64,000 nt of DNA, from assembly GCF_019219095.1 (NCBI RefSeq), contig NZ_JAHUWH010000002.1, positions 62,001 to 126,000 on the forward strand, given 5' to 3'. The position numbers were made by a program, and so were the translations under genes. The stretch comes from Acidovorax sp. sic0104. Lineage in GTDB: Bacteria > Pseudomonadota > Gammaproteobacteria > Burkholderiales > Burkholderiaceae_C. Below, one piece after another: positions 54,254-63,549 of the stretch; the first letter of the stretch is position 1; each line of letters begins with the position of its first letter. The notes under the pieces were generated by a model that worked only from the letters and a program-made list of their open reading frames with translations, did no database searches and was not told the DNA's origin.

Positions 54254-55555
54254 TCAACTCCCCAGCAGCCGCCGCGACAGCCCCGAACTGATCCCAGGGT
54301 CCCGGAATGCCACAAATTCATCCAGCCTCGGATACCCCGCCTCGAACAGCGCCCTGGGCATTCGCGCGTCCTTGGCCGCGTAGAGCCGGCCACCGGCATC
54401 CGCCACGATGGCATCGAGCCGCTCGAACAGGGCCAGCGTGCGTGCGCCCCGGTTCGGAAAATCCAGCGCCAGCGTCACACCCGGCCGCACGAAACTCAGC
54501 ATGCCGCAGGGCGCGCGCGCGCCAAAGGTCTTGAGCACCGCGAGGCAGGACCCCTCACCCGCGCGTGCAATCTCGGCCAGCATGGCTTCGGTAGCGGCCC
54601 GCCCAGCATCGCGCGGCACAACGCTCTGGTACTGGAAGAACCCCGTCGGCCCGTACAGACGGTTCCAGCCGTGCAGTGCATCCAGCGGATGGTGGAACGC
54701 CGCGCCGTGTATCACCGTGCGGCCGGCCTTCATGCGCCCTCGGTGGAAGTACAGCGCATTGAAGGGGCGCAGCGACAAGCGGTTGGCCAGCGGCACCGGC
54801 GGCACGAAGGGTACGGTCAGCGCGCGGGGCGCGGGTTCGCGCCGCGCCTGCGGGCCCGCTGTGTTGGCACGCATGAAAAGGCCCCGCACCAGAGGGCCCG
54901 AGAGGCAATCTATCCATGCCACGGCGTGCTCCCAGGCAGTTTCGGACCCATCGGAAAGCTGGAGAAATTCCTGCATGCCCGAAAACGGCACGGTCTCCGT
55001 GTCCAGCCACGCTGAGGCCGCCCGGCGCAGTTGGATCTCGGCTTCGACGATCACCCCTGTGAGGCCCAGGCCGCCCACCGTGGCAGCCCACCAGCCAGGT
55101 TGCAGGCCCGGGCCGCACTCCAGCGTGCTGCCATCCGTGCGCACAAGCCGGATGCGCAGCACATGGTCGCCGAAGCAGCCGCTGTGGTGGTGGTTCTTTC
55201 CATGCACATCGTTGGCAATGGCGCCTCCCACCGTGACCTGCTGCGTGCCGGGCATGACCGGCAGCGCCCAGCCTCTGGGCATGGCCAGCTGCTGGATGTC
55301 GCGCAGCAGGACCCCTGCCTCGCAGGTCAGGCGGCCCGTGGCCTCATCGAAGGCAATGAACCGGTCAAGGCCTGCCGTGAGCCAGAGCTGCCCGCCCGGA
55401 TTGAGGCAGGCGTCGCCATAGCTGCGGCCCATGCCATGGGCCAGGCCGGGAAGACGGCCGCTGGAGACAAGCTTGGCCACCTGCGCCGCATCGTGCAGGC
55501 CCATGGTGTGGTGCGGGTCTGCGCACAGGCGCCCCCAGGACGACACCCGCCTCAA
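54254..55555 (-). CDS. DprE1-like FAD-dependent oxidoreductase
   Basis: A 433-residue flavoprotein. The FAD-binding half has GLAHGMGRSYGDACLNPGG and VTVGGAIANDVHGKNHHHSG, nearly the hallmark of DprE1; the substrate domain follows. It oxidises the 2'-OH of decaprenyl-phosphoryl-ribose. The start is TTG at 55555, overlapping the stop of the prenyltransferase gene; GTG 55546 is possible. With the flanking genes this is a complete ribose-to-arabinose epimerisation set. Confidence 0.92.
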   Translation of the reverse strand: MRRVSSWGRLCADPHHTMGLHDAAQVAKLVSSGRLPGLAHGMGRSYGDACLNPGGQLWLTAGLDRFIAFDEATGRLTCEAGVLLRDIQQLAMPRGWALPVMPGTQQVTVGGAIANDVHGKNHHHSGCFGDHVLRIRLVRTDGSTLECGPGLQPGWWAATVGGLGLTGVIVEAEIQLRRAASAWLDTETVPFSGMQEFLQLSDGSETAWEHAVAWIDCLSGPLVRGLFMRANTAGPQARREPAPRALTVPFVPPVPLANRLSLRPFNALYFHRGRMKAGRTVIHGAAFHHPLDALHGWNRLYGPTGFFQYQSVVPRDAGRAATEAMLAEIARAGEGSCLAVLKTFGARAPCGMLSFVRPGVTLALDFPNRGARTLALFERLDAIVADAGGRLYAAKDARMPRALFEAGYPRLDEFVAFRDPGISSGLSRRLLGS

Positions 55556-56994
55556 GCCACCACCCTGGCCAGCACGAATGCCAGCGCCAACAGCCCGGCC
55601 ACGGCCCAGCTCGCACGATCCCTGAGCGCAAAGACAACAGGATCCTCATGCATGTGGCCGCGGTGGGCAATGAGCCAGGCGCGAGAGACCCAGTACAGCA
55701 GCAAGGGACAGGCCAGCCAGATGAAGGCGGGCGTGGTGTAGAGGCGGGCCGTGTGCTCGTCCTGTATGTAAAGCGCCAGCACCAGCACCGCGATGTAGCC
55801 CGCAGCTCCTCCCAGGCTGGCGATGAGGCCCAGGTCCTGGGTGTCGTAACCCCTGCCCCGAAGCCAGACCACGCTGCCGGTGGGCGGGACCGCACGCAGT
55901 TCGCCGTAGCGCTTGAGCAAGGCCAGGCTGAAGAAGAGGAACATGGAGAACGCCAGCAGCCAGAACGACAGGGGCACACCGATGGCAGCCGCTCCGGCCA
56001 CGATGCGCAGCGTGTAGAGACCCGCCAGCGCCAATACATCGATGACCGGTATCTGTTTAAGCCACCACGAATACGCTGCCGTGGACACGAAATACGCCGC
56101 CAGCGTGGCAGTGAAGGGCCAGGGCAGCAAAGGCCCCGCCAGCGCGAGCGCCACCACCAGCAGCGCGGGCCAGGCCGCCCAGCCCTGCGCCAGGCCCAGG
56201 TTGCCGGAAGCCAACGGGCGCTTCCGCTTGCCGCCATGCTGGCGGTCGTCGTCCAGGTCGGCCAGATCATTGAGCAGATAGACGCTGGACGCCGTGAGGC
56301 AGAAAACCACGAACGCCCACCCGGCATTCACAAGGCTGGTGGCATCGCCGTAGCGGTGTGCGGTCATCAACGGCACCAGGACCAAAAGGTTCTTGACCCA
56401 CTGGTGGGGGCGCATGGCCCGCAGCAGCATCGCCCCGGCGGGAGGCCTGCCACCCGCGATTTCGCGCCCGTGCCGGCCCAGGCGCCGCACCTCTTGCAAG
56501 AGTCCTCGCAGGCCGCACACCACATGGGACTGGGCTGCAGATGCCCACACCGGCAGGTCTGCCCGGTCGTTGCCCACATAGTCAAATCCGCCTTCGCCAA
56601 AACGGGCCACGAGTGCATCCCGCTTGGCATGCGCCTTGAGGTTGGTGGTGCCCCGTGTGGCGAGCACCTCGTCGAACAGGCCCAGGTGCGCGGCCACCTT
56701 GTCGGCCAGCAACTGATGGCTCGCTGTCGCGAGCACCACGCAGCGGCCCTGGCGCTTTTCCTCCCGCAGCCAGGCCAGCAGGTCCTCGTTGAAAGGCAGC
56801 GTGGAGGGATCGACGGCGCTGGCCTGGGCCAGGCGCGACTTCAGTGTGGCCCTGCCTGCAGCCAGCCATGCCAGTAGCTGAAAGACACGCCATGGCTGCG
56901 CAAGGATGAAGCTGTTGGCCGTTTCGGCCAGCAAATCGGTCTTGATCAGCGTGCCGTCCAGGTCGACGACCAGCGGAACCTGGGTACGGTTCAC
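55552..56994 (-). CDS. HAD phosphatase / UbiA-type polyprenyl-phosphate phosphoribosyltransferase fusion (DprP-like)
   Basis: A 480-residue fusion. Residues 1 to about 200 are a HAD phosphatase (PLVVDLDGTLIKTDLLAE, YVGNDRADLPVW). The rest is a UbiA-like membrane prenyltransferase (RPHQWVKNLLVLVPL, YLLNDLADLDDDRQHG, GGKRKRPLASG) of the Rv3806c group, which joins 5-phosphoribosyl diphosphate to polyprenyl phosphate; the HAD part would then remove the 5'-phosphate. The start is GTG 56994 with GGGGAGG upstream, rather than the ATG at 57048. It is the first gene of the minus-strand transcript. Confidence 0.9.
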   Translation of the reverse strand: MNRTQVPLVVDLDGTLIKTDLLAETANSFILAQPWRVFQLLAWLAAGRATLKSRLAQASAVDPSTLPFNEDLLAWLREEKRQGRCVVLATASHQLLADKVAAHLGLFDEVLATRGTTNLKAHAKRDALVARFGEGGFDYVGNDRADLPVWASAAQSHVVCGLRGLLQEVRRLGRHGREIAGGRPPAGAMLLRAMRPHQWVKNLLVLVPLMTAHRYGDATSLVNAGWAFVVFCLTASSVYLLNDLADLDDDRQHGGKRKRPLASGNLGLAQGWAAWPALLVVALALAGPLLPWPFTATLAAYFVSTAAYSWWLKQIPVIDVLALAGLYTLRIVAGAAAIGVPLSFWLLAFSMFLFFSLALLKRYGELRAVPPTGSVVWLRGRGYDTQDLGLIASLGGAAGYIAVLVLALYIQDEHTARLYTTPAFIWLACPLLLYWVSRAWLIAHRGHMHEDPVVFALRDRASWAVAGLLALAFVLARVVA

Positions 56995-57223
56995 CGAGCC
57001 TCCCCGATACTGTGCCGGCCGCCGCTCCCCTGCGGCGGCGCCGTCCATCCGCTGCGATTCTTCATGGCCCGCATTGTCCCGCAAGAACGTGCGCTGGCTG
57101 CGAGGATAAGCTCGCGCATTTCGGCTGCCGACACACCCACGAGCCGCCCTTCAAAGCTGAAAGCGAATTTCCCATGCCCCTCATGCCTGCTCCTCTGAGC
57201 CATGCCTGCCGTGAGGCCGGCCC

Positions 57224-57880
57224 ATGCTGAACTCCCTGCCCATGGAGGAATGCCTGGACTCCCCGCTCGGCAAGGTGCTGCCCGCTCTTCAGCAGGGCAT
57301 CATGGACCACACGACCTACTTCGGCATCCGGACCCTGAAGAATCCGCTGGATGCCTGGGTTTACCAGGAGATCATCTTCGCGTCCCGGCCCGACGTGATC
57401 GTGGAGATCGGCAACTTCCACGGCGGCCATCTGCTGGCGCTGGCCCACCTGTGCGACGCCATGGGCCATGGACGGGTCATCGGCGTGGACCTGTCGCACC
57501 AATGGGTGCCCCCGGTGGTGCGCGAACACCCCCGGGTGACGCTCGTGCAAGGCGATGCATGCGCCAGCTACGAACGGGTGGAGGCGGTGATCGCGGCCGA
57601 TGAACAGGTCCTGCTGATCGAGGACAGCGCGCACACCTTCGAGCACACGCTGCAGGTCCTTCGCCAGTACGCGCTGCTCGTCAAGCCCGGCGGCTACTTC
57701 ATCGTGGAAGACAGCGTCTGCCACCACGGACTCGACGTGGGCCCCCAACCAGGCCCCTACGAGGCCATCGAGGCCTTCCTGCAGGAGAACCCGTGGTTCG
57801 AGAGTGACCGAAGCCGCGAGCACTTCCTCGTCACCTGGAACCCCAGGGGCTATCTGCGGCGGAAAGAGGCGCCAGGCTGA
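57224..57880 (+). CDS. CmcI-like (cephalosporin hydroxylase-family) methyltransferase
   Basis: A 218-residue SAM-binding protein with VIVEIGNFHGGHLLALAHLC (motif I), GVDLSHQW, LIEDSAHTFEHTLQVLRQY and YFIVEDSVCHHGLD. CmcI-family proteins methylate hydroxyl groups of antibiotics and, in glycan loci, sugars such as rhamnose, using a metal ion (the EDSAH acidic/His residues). It is divergent from the DprP-like gene with 229 bp between, where promoters for both sides should be. Confidence 0.88.
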   Translation: MLNSLPMEECLDSPLGKVLPALQQGIMDHTTYFGIRTLKNPLDAWVYQEIIFASRPDVIVEIGNFHGGHLLALAHLCDAMGHGRVIGVDLSHQWVPPVVREHPRVTLVQGDACASYERVEAVIAADEQVLLIEDSAHTFEHTLQVLRQYALLVKPGGYFIVEDSVCHHGLDVGPQPGPYEAIEAFLQENPWFESDRSREHFLVTWNPRGYLRRKEAPG

Positions 57881-57881
57881 A

Positions 57882-59453
57882 TCAATCGGCGGCAAAGGGC
57901 GGGCCCTTGCGCCGGGCCACCACGGTGTACAGGACGTGGCCGTACCAGCCCATGTGTCGCTGGATGTGAAAGCTGGTGTTCACCGGCGCGAAGCCCAGCA
58001 CGTCCAGCATCTGCCGCAGGCAGGCGGGCGAAATGTGCCACCAGGTGCCAAACGCGTCGGCACCGGAGCCCGTGGGCTGGAAGATCATGGATGGAGGGTC
58101 GCGGTCTGCCAGGATGCTGGCTGGAACTTCGGTTTCATGGCCCGTCCAGTCCGGCGGTCGCGCAGCGAAGGGCATCAGCTCGGTGACCACGACCGTCTCG
58201 CGCGCCATCGCGCAAATGCGCTGCAGTGCCAGGAACGGATCCCGCAGATGCAGGAGCACCGCGCCCACGATCGCGACATCGACCGGCGCAAGCGCTCCCG
58301 GCAGGTCATAGACGGAGCCATGGCAGAGCTGCGCCCGGCTGCCATGCAGCCGGTGCGCCAGCCACCAGCCGTTGCAGAGCCGGTCCAGGTGCTGCTGCTG
58401 GACCGCTATGCGGGGATCGTCCAACACCCCGCCATAGGGCACGGCATCCCATGGGTCTGATGGGGAGAGGTCGTAGGCGATCACCCGCGCGCCGGCCGCT
58501 TCCAGGGTCTGGGTGAAGAAGCCGTTGGCCGGCCCTACCTCCAGCACCTGTTTGCCAGCCACATCCACATGGCCCAGGTACTGCCAGGCAGTCTCGCGGA
58601 AGTCCCAGTCGCCGCGCTGCAGGCCGAAGCCAGGCAGGTCCACCGTGTGGTAGAAGTGGCAGGACTCGGGGCCTGTGATGTTGCGGGGCGCTGCGGGCCG
58701 GGCCCATGCGCTGCACGGCTCCCCCTCGGGCGGGTGCTGTGTCGGTTCGCCCAAAGGGACTGCAGGCGCGGCCATCTGGCACAACGCCGCGGCAGGTCGG
58801 CCCGTGAGGGCTCGCAGCAGGGCGCCATCTTCCGGCGCAGCCTGGGGGTTCCGCAGGCCGGGCACGCCGTATCGCCGCGCATTCATGCAGTGTTCGAGAC
58901 GATCCTGCATGCGGGCTGAATGCCTTGCGACGCAGGCCTCGTCCTTGACGAACACGGCCACGAAGTCGTTCCAGATATCCAGGTGCTGGTAGGTGGTGAA
59001 CGACTCCAGCAGCACAGCCCTGTGGCCCGAGCGGTGCGACCAGTGCGCCAGGGCCTCTCCCGCATCGGGATAGAACCGCCAGCAGTCCACCGGAAAACGG
59101 TGGTAGTCGCCATTGGACGGGACGTTCAGGTAGAACAGTCCATGGGGCTTGAGAACGCGCAGCACCTCATTGAACATCAGCCAGAACATTTCGACGTGCT
59201 CGAAGCAGGAACTGCTCACCACCACGTCGACCGAGCCTTCCTCAAGGGGCAGCACGTAGGGATCGTCCAGCACCTGGTCCACGCCCTGGCCCGCTTGGAA
59301 GTCCAGCCCCAGATAACGCGCCCCTGGGGGTGCGAACTGCCGCAGCGAGCCGTTGATGTCCTGGGCGCCGATATCCACCACCAGCACCTGTGCGCCGGGC
59401 TGCAGGTAAGTATCAAAAAAAAGCTGTCCGTTGCGTATCGCGCTGGGATGCAT
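57882..59453 (-). CDS. Tandem two-domain SAM methyltransferase
   Basis: A 523-residue protein. Domain 1 (residues about 20-190) has VLVVDIGAQDINGSLRQF, VVSSSCFEHVEMFW and LKPHGLFYLNVPSNGDYH. Domain 2 (about 290-515) has VLEVGPANGFFTQTLEAAGA, AYDLSPSDPWD and VAIVGAVLLHLRDPFLALQR. The linker (200-290) is Pro/Ala-rich. Each domain looks complete, so it could methylate two positions or two substrates. ATG 59453. Convergent with the CmcI-like gene, one base apart. Confidence 0.88.
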   Translation of the reverse strand: MHPSAIRNGQLFFDTYLQPGAQVLVVDIGAQDINGSLRQFAPPGARYLGLDFQAGQGVDQVLDDPYVLPLEEGSVDVVVSSSCFEHVEMFWLMFNEVLRVLKPHGLFYLNVPSNGDYHRFPVDCWRFYPDAGEALAHWSHRSGHRAVLLESFTTYQHLDIWNDFVAVFVKDEACVARHSARMQDRLEHCMNARRYGVPGLRNPQAAPEDGALLRALTGRPAAALCQMAAPAVPLGEPTQHPPEGEPCSAWARPAAPRNITGPESCHFYHTVDLPGFGLQRGDWDFRETAWQYLGHVDVAGKQVLEVGPANGFFTQTLEAAGARVIAYDLSPSDPWDAVPYGGVLDDPRIAVQQQHLDRLCNGWWLAHRLHGSRAQLCHGSVYDLPGALAPVDVAIVGAVLLHLRDPFLALQRICAMARETVVVTELMPFAARPPDWTGHETEVPASILADRDPPSMIFQPTGSGADAFGTWWHISPACLRQMLDVLGFAPVNTSFHIQRHMGWYGHVLYTVVARRKGPPFAAD

Positions 59454-59467
59454 GGGCCTTGCCTCCC

Positions 59468-60550
59468 TCAATCGGCACGCCGCCGAAGCACCACCACGTC
59501 CTGGTTGCCGGCCGTGCCCTCGATGATGTCCAGCACATCGAACCACCGGGCCCACCGGGTCAGGATGTAGTCGTGCGAGTGCATCACGTTGCGGTAGTAC
59601 GAACGGTCCTCGATGACCTCCTCCAGCTGGCTGTTGGACCCGACGTCGAGGATGCCCTCGCGATGGGCCTGCAAGTGCAGCTCGGGCGGCGCGCGGTACA
59701 GCGACATCTGCGCCAGGCCCTGCACGGACAGCAGGAGAATGGCTTGTGGACAGGTCAGGCGCTGGAGTTCCGCCAGCCATGCATCCTGGACCTGCTCATC
59801 CAGGTGCGTGAGCACCGACAGTCCGACCACGAGGTCGAACGACCCCGCCGGCAGTTCCGTCGGGGGCATCAGATCCACCCGCAGGAAGCGCGCGCCGGGC
59901 AGAGTGCGTGCACAACTGGCGATATTGTCCGCGTCGATGTCGATGCCCGTCACCTTGGGAGACAGCTGCGTGAGGTAGCGGGTCAAACGCCCGGCGCCGC
60001 AACCCCAGTCCAGGATGGACTGGAAGCTGGCCAGCGTACGGTCAAACCTGTCGAGCAGCAGTTGTTCGAAACGCTTGACGATGGTCGCGCCGCCAAACAG
60101 GAAGGACTGAAGGTCGGGGGTCCCAATGACACGCTGGATCTGGGCGGGCGACGGAGCCGGCAACTCCCGGGCAGGATCGGCAACGTACCAGGCAGTGCGG
60201 TAGGACAAGCGGTGTTCGCCAAACCTCCCGGTGATGCTCAGGCGTGCAAAGCCATCCACAAAAAGGTCCCGCTGCGCTTGTCCCGTGTGCCTGCAACGAA
60301 AGCGGGATGCGGCAGCGCCTGGAATGTCGCCGAACGGAACCAGGAGATCGTGCGATTCAAGTGGCCATTCGACATGGGCGAAGTCTGACCCATTGATCAA
60401 GAAACGCATCTGGTCCTGCGCATCCCAGACGGACAGCGCCCACCCCTCCACCATGATCTCGTTGCCCGTGATGACGATGCTGCCCGGCATCCATCGCAGG
60501 TGCTTGGCTGCCGCCAGTTGTATGTCAGCTTGATGGATGTTCACAGGCAA
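59468..60550 (-). CDS. Class I SAM-dependent methyltransferase
   Basis: A 360-residue protein. The first 120 residues are beta-rich (IVITGNEIMVEGWALSVWDA), like the recognition modules in the large glycosyltransferases here. The methyltransferase core starts near 175 with ILDWGCGAGRLTRYLTQL, GIDIDADNIA, RVDLMPPTELPAGSFDLV and GLSVLTHLDEQVQ. The frame opens with TTG 60550; GTG 60544 is equally possible. It starts the transcript that ends with the tandem methyltransferase 14 bp downstream. Confidence 0.88.
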   Translation of the reverse strand: MPVNIHQADIQLAAAKHLRWMPGSIVITGNEIMVEGWALSVWDAQDQMRFLINGSDFAHVEWPLESHDLLVPFGDIPGAAASRFRCRHTGQAQRDLFVDGFARLSITGRFGEHRLSYRTAWYVADPARELPAPSPAQIQRVIGTPDLQSFLFGGATIVKRFEQLLLDRFDRTLASFQSILDWGCGAGRLTRYLTQLSPKVTGIDIDADNIASCARTLPGARFLRVDLMPPTELPAGSFDLVVGLSVLTHLDEQVQDAWLAELQRLTCPQAILLLSVQGLAQMSLYRAPPELHLQAHREGILDVGSNSQLEEVIEDRSYYRNVMHSHDYILTRWARWFDVLDIIEGTAGNQDVVVLRRRAD

Positions 60551-60665
60551 GGCACGTTGGGAGTTGGTGGTCTCATGTTATTCGGTTTTACTGGCCGTCT
60601 TTGCCAACCTGGTGCACGCATCGTCCAGGCCCGGCCCCCCACGACGTGCGGCTACCATCCCCCCC

Positions 60666-61469
60666 ATGACAACCCCACTACCCGTTTCCCCCGCCACCCC
60701 GTCCCCCGTCCACTTCGGCCACCAGGGCCGTGTCTGCATCGTCACCGGCGGCGCGCAAGGCATCGGCGAAGCCTGCGTGCGCCGCTTCGCCGCAGAGGGC
60801 GCCAAGCCGGTGATCGTGGATGTCGACGACGCCCGTGGCCAGGCGCTGGCGCAGGAGCTCGGCGCGCTGTATGTGCGTTGCGATGTGGGCGACAAGGCCC
60901 AGGTGGACGCGCTGGTGGCGCAGACCCTGGCCGCCTACGGACGTGTCGATGTGCTGGTCAACAATGCCGGCATTTTCAGGGCCGCAGACTTCCTGGACGT
61001 GACGGAGGCGGACTTCGATGCCGTGCTGCGGGTCAACCTCAAGGGTTCGTTCCTTGTGGGCCAGGCCGTGGCGCGCGCCATGGTGGCATCCGGCGGCGGC
61101 GCCATCGTCAACATGAGCTCGGTCAACGGCGTCCTGGCCATTCCCAGCATATCGAGCTACAACGTGAGCAAGGGCGGCGTGAACCAGCTCACCCGCGTCA
61201 TGGCCCTCGCGCTGGCCGACAGGAATATCCGCGTGAATGCCGTGGCGCCCGGCACCATCGCGACCGAACTGGCCGCCAAGGCCGTGCTCACGAGCGACGA
61301 GGCCAAGAGCAGGATCATGAGCCGCACACCCATGAAACGCCTGGGCAAGCCGTCCGAGATCGCCGATGTGGTGGCCTGGCTGGCCAGCGACGCGGCCAGC
61401 TATGTCACCGGAGAAATCGTCACGGTGGACGGCGGACGCATGACGCTGAACTACACCGTGCCGGTGTAG
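60666..61469 (+). CDS. Short-chain dehydrogenase/reductase
   Basis: A 267-residue classical SDR: cofactor site VTGGAQGIGEACVRRFAAEG, VDVDD (NAD-preferring acidic residue), NNAG, catalytic Ser of NMSSVNG and Tyr-x3-Lys in SYNVSKGG, then ASYVTGEIVTVDGG. ATG 60666. Substrate unknown. It lies at the edge of the glycan cluster, divergent from a methyltransferase gene, and may belong to general metabolism. Confidence 0.93.
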   Translation: MTTPLPVSPATPSPVHFGHQGRVCIVTGGAQGIGEACVRRFAAEGAKPVIVDVDDARGQALAQELGALYVRCDVGDKAQVDALVAQTLAAYGRVDVLVNNAGIFRAADFLDVTEADFDAVLRVNLKGSFLVGQAVARAMVASGGGAIVNMSSVNGVLAIPSISSYNVSKGGVNQLTRVMALALADRNIRVNAVAPGTIATELAAKAVLTSDEAKSRIMSRTPMKRLGKPSEIADVVAWLASDAASYVTGEIVTVDGGRMTLNYTVPV

Positions 61470-61495
61470 CCCGGCAGGTCCCGCAGGCAAGACGC

Positions 61496-61549
61496 ACTAT
61501 TGTTTTGATAGCTGCCGGCGCCTGTCTATCAAGCACCAGCAGTCATTTT
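61496..61549 (-). repeat. 54-bp two-stem repeat, copy 5
   Basis: On the minus strand it begins AAAATGACTGCTGG and ends AGCTATCAAAACAATAGT. It occupies the gap between convergent SDR and MATE genes (stops at 61469 and 61560), the same setting as copy 2. Confidence 0.85.
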
Positions 61550-61559
61550 CATTCAAGAA

Positions 61560-62990
61560 TCACGCCTGTGCGACGCGCCGCAGCAGCCCGGACATGCTGC
61601 GCGGCCAGCCCACACGGCCGAACCAGGCACCGCCCGCGATCGCCCAGGCGTTGATCAGTCCGTACAGCACCAGCGCCGCGCCCTGCGCCGCAAAGACGGC
61701 GGTCAAGCCGCCGCCCCAGCGCAGCGCCAGCCAACCGCCGGTCACGGCGACCAGCAAGCGCGCGATGTTGCCGATCACGGGCCACAACAGGCGCCCGGCC
61801 CCCTGGGATGCAAAGTACAGCACCAGCCCCAGACCGAAGAAGCCGTACACCGGGCCGACCGTGCGCAGATACAGCGCACCGGCTTCCAGCATCGCCGGGT
61901 CGCTGTTGAACAGGCGCAGCCAGGCGCTGGGGTACGCGGCCGCCCACAAGCCGATGGCCTCGGCCATGGCAAAAGCCATGGCCGCGCCTATCCAGGTGGC
62001 ACGCAGGGCACGTTCGCGCTGGCCGGCGCCGATGCAGGTGCCCACCATGGCCACCAGGGGCGCGCCCAGGCCGAACACCAGCGGCACCAGCAGGTATTCC
62101 AGCCGCGAAGCCGTGCCATAGCCTGCGATGGCTGCCGTGCCAAAGCCGCCCACCAGCGCCGTCGTCACACCGATCGCCAGGTTGGTCGCCACCGTGGAGA
62201 CCGTGCCCACCAGACCCACGCGCAGGATGTCCTTGAACAAGACCCAGCGAAAGCGGATATGGGCCAGCGATGGGCGCAGCAGGCTGCGTGGCGACCACAG
62301 GTAGGCCGCGAGCACCGCGCTGCCCACCGCGTAATACGCCATCAGCGCCAGCGCCCCGCCCGCGATGCCCAGGCCCTGCAGCGGCCCCCAGCCGAAGATG
62401 AGCAACGGCGACAGCGGCACCAGCACGACCGCGCCCAGCACCGTCACATACGCCGGCACCGCCATGTTGCCCGTGCCGCGTATCACGGCCGAGAGCGTGT
62501 TGAACAGCCAGACCAGCACGGCGCCCGCGAACACCCAGTTGGAGTACACCAGCGCGGCCTCCAGCGCCCCGCCCGAGCCGCCCATGCGGGTGTAGAGCCA
62601 GCGCCCTCCTCCCACCACGCCCACGGTGAAGACCAGCGCAAACACCGCCGCGATGGCCAGCGCGTGCAAGACCAGCGCATCGGCATCCTGGCGCCGGCGC
62701 GCTCCCAGCGCACGTGCGATCGCCGAAGCGATGCCACCGCCCATCGCGCCCGCCGACGTCATCTGCATCAGCATGACCACCGGAAACACCAGCGCCATTC
62801 CCGCCAGCGCGTCGGTGCCCAGCTTTCCCACGAAGTAGGTCTCTATCAAACCCACGCCCGCCTGCGCCAGCATGACCAGCACGTTGGGCATGGCCAGGCG
62901 CAGCAAGGTGGGGGCGATAGGTGCTTCCAGCAGCAACCGGGTGCGCGGATCCAGCGCCGCCGTGGCGGGCGCGGCCGGTGCGGCGCTCAT
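61560..62990 (-). CDS. MATE-family efflux transporter
   Basis: A 476-residue membrane protein with twelve predicted helices and the MATE features PTLLRLAMPNVLVMLAQAGV at the first helix, then GKLGTDALAG. MATE carriers export cationic or organic compounds with sodium or proton antiport; the substrate here is unknown. Its start overlaps the MaoC-like stop (ATG 62990, stop ending at 62987), so the two are co-translated. Confidence 0.93.
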   Translation of the reverse strand: MSAAPAAPATAALDPRTRLLLEAPIAPTLLRLAMPNVLVMLAQAGVGLIETYFVGKLGTDALAGMALVFPVVMLMQMTSAGAMGGGIASAIARALGARRRQDADALVLHALAIAAVFALVFTVGVVGGGRWLYTRMGGSGGALEAALVYSNWVFAGAVLVWLFNTLSAVIRGTGNMAVPAYVTVLGAVVLVPLSPLLIFGWGPLQGLGIAGGALALMAYYAVGSAVLAAYLWSPRSLLRPSLAHIRFRWVLFKDILRVGLVGTVSTVATNLAIGVTTALVGGFGTAAIAGYGTASRLEYLLVPLVFGLGAPLVAMVGTCIGAGQRERALRATWIGAAMAFAMAEAIGLWAAAYPSAWLRLFNSDPAMLEAGALYLRTVGPVYGFFGLGLVLYFASQGAGRLLWPVIGNIARLLVAVTGGWLALRWGGGLTAVFAAQGAALVLYGLINAWAIAGGAWFGRVGWPRSMSGLLRRVAQA

Positions 62991-63511
62991 GAAGCGGCCC
63001 CCGCGTTTGACGCTTCAGCCGTCGCGCCAGGGCGGCGCGGCACGACGATGCGCACGGTCGACAGCTGCAGTACCTCGCCATGCTGGTTGCGCGTCTCGCT
63101 GCGCACCGTGACCATGCCCCGGTCGGGTTTGGATTTGGAAGGCTGAATGTCCAGGACCTCGCTCACCACATGCAGCACGTCGCTCGCGCGGGTGGGCCGG
63201 GGCCAGCTGATCTCGGCCCCCGCGCCGATGATGCCGCCGGCGATGGGCAGGCCCGTCGTCACCTGCAGGCGCATGGTGATGGCCGCCGTGTGCCAGCCAC
63301 TCGCGGCCAAGCCGCCAAACAGCGTGGAACGGCCTGCCGCGTCGTCCAGGTGAAAGGGCTGCGGGTCGAACTGCGCGGCGAAGTCCTTGATCTGGGCTTC
63401 GTCCATCGCATGTTCGCCGCTGGCATAGCGGTCGCCCACGGCGATATCGTCCAGGTACAGGGGGCCTCGCTGTGCCAGCAATGCGGCGGCTGCCGCCAGG
63501 GGGGAAGTCAT
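62987..63511 (-). CDS. MaoC-like dehydratase
   Basis: A 174-residue hot-dog-fold protein: YLDDIAVGDRYASGEHAM, then the hydratase motif FDPQPFHLDDAAGRSTLFGG with catalytic Asp/His, and GGIIGAGAEISWPRP. Such proteins hydrate enoyl-CoA or related thioesters. ATG 63511. It sits between an MFS and a MATE transporter gene on the same strand; its substrate is unknown. Confidence 0.92.
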   Translation of the reverse strand: MTSPLAAAAALLAQRGPLYLDDIAVGDRYASGEHAMDEAQIKDFAAQFDPQPFHLDDAAGRSTLFGGLAASGWHTAAITMRLQVTTGLPIAGGIIGAGAEISWPRPTRASDVLHVVSEVLDIQPSKSKPDRGMVTVRSETRNQHGEVLQLSTVRIVVPRRPGATAEASNAGAAS

Positions 63512-63549
63512 GGCAGATTGCTTTCGTTGGGGGGAGAAAAGTTGTCGGT

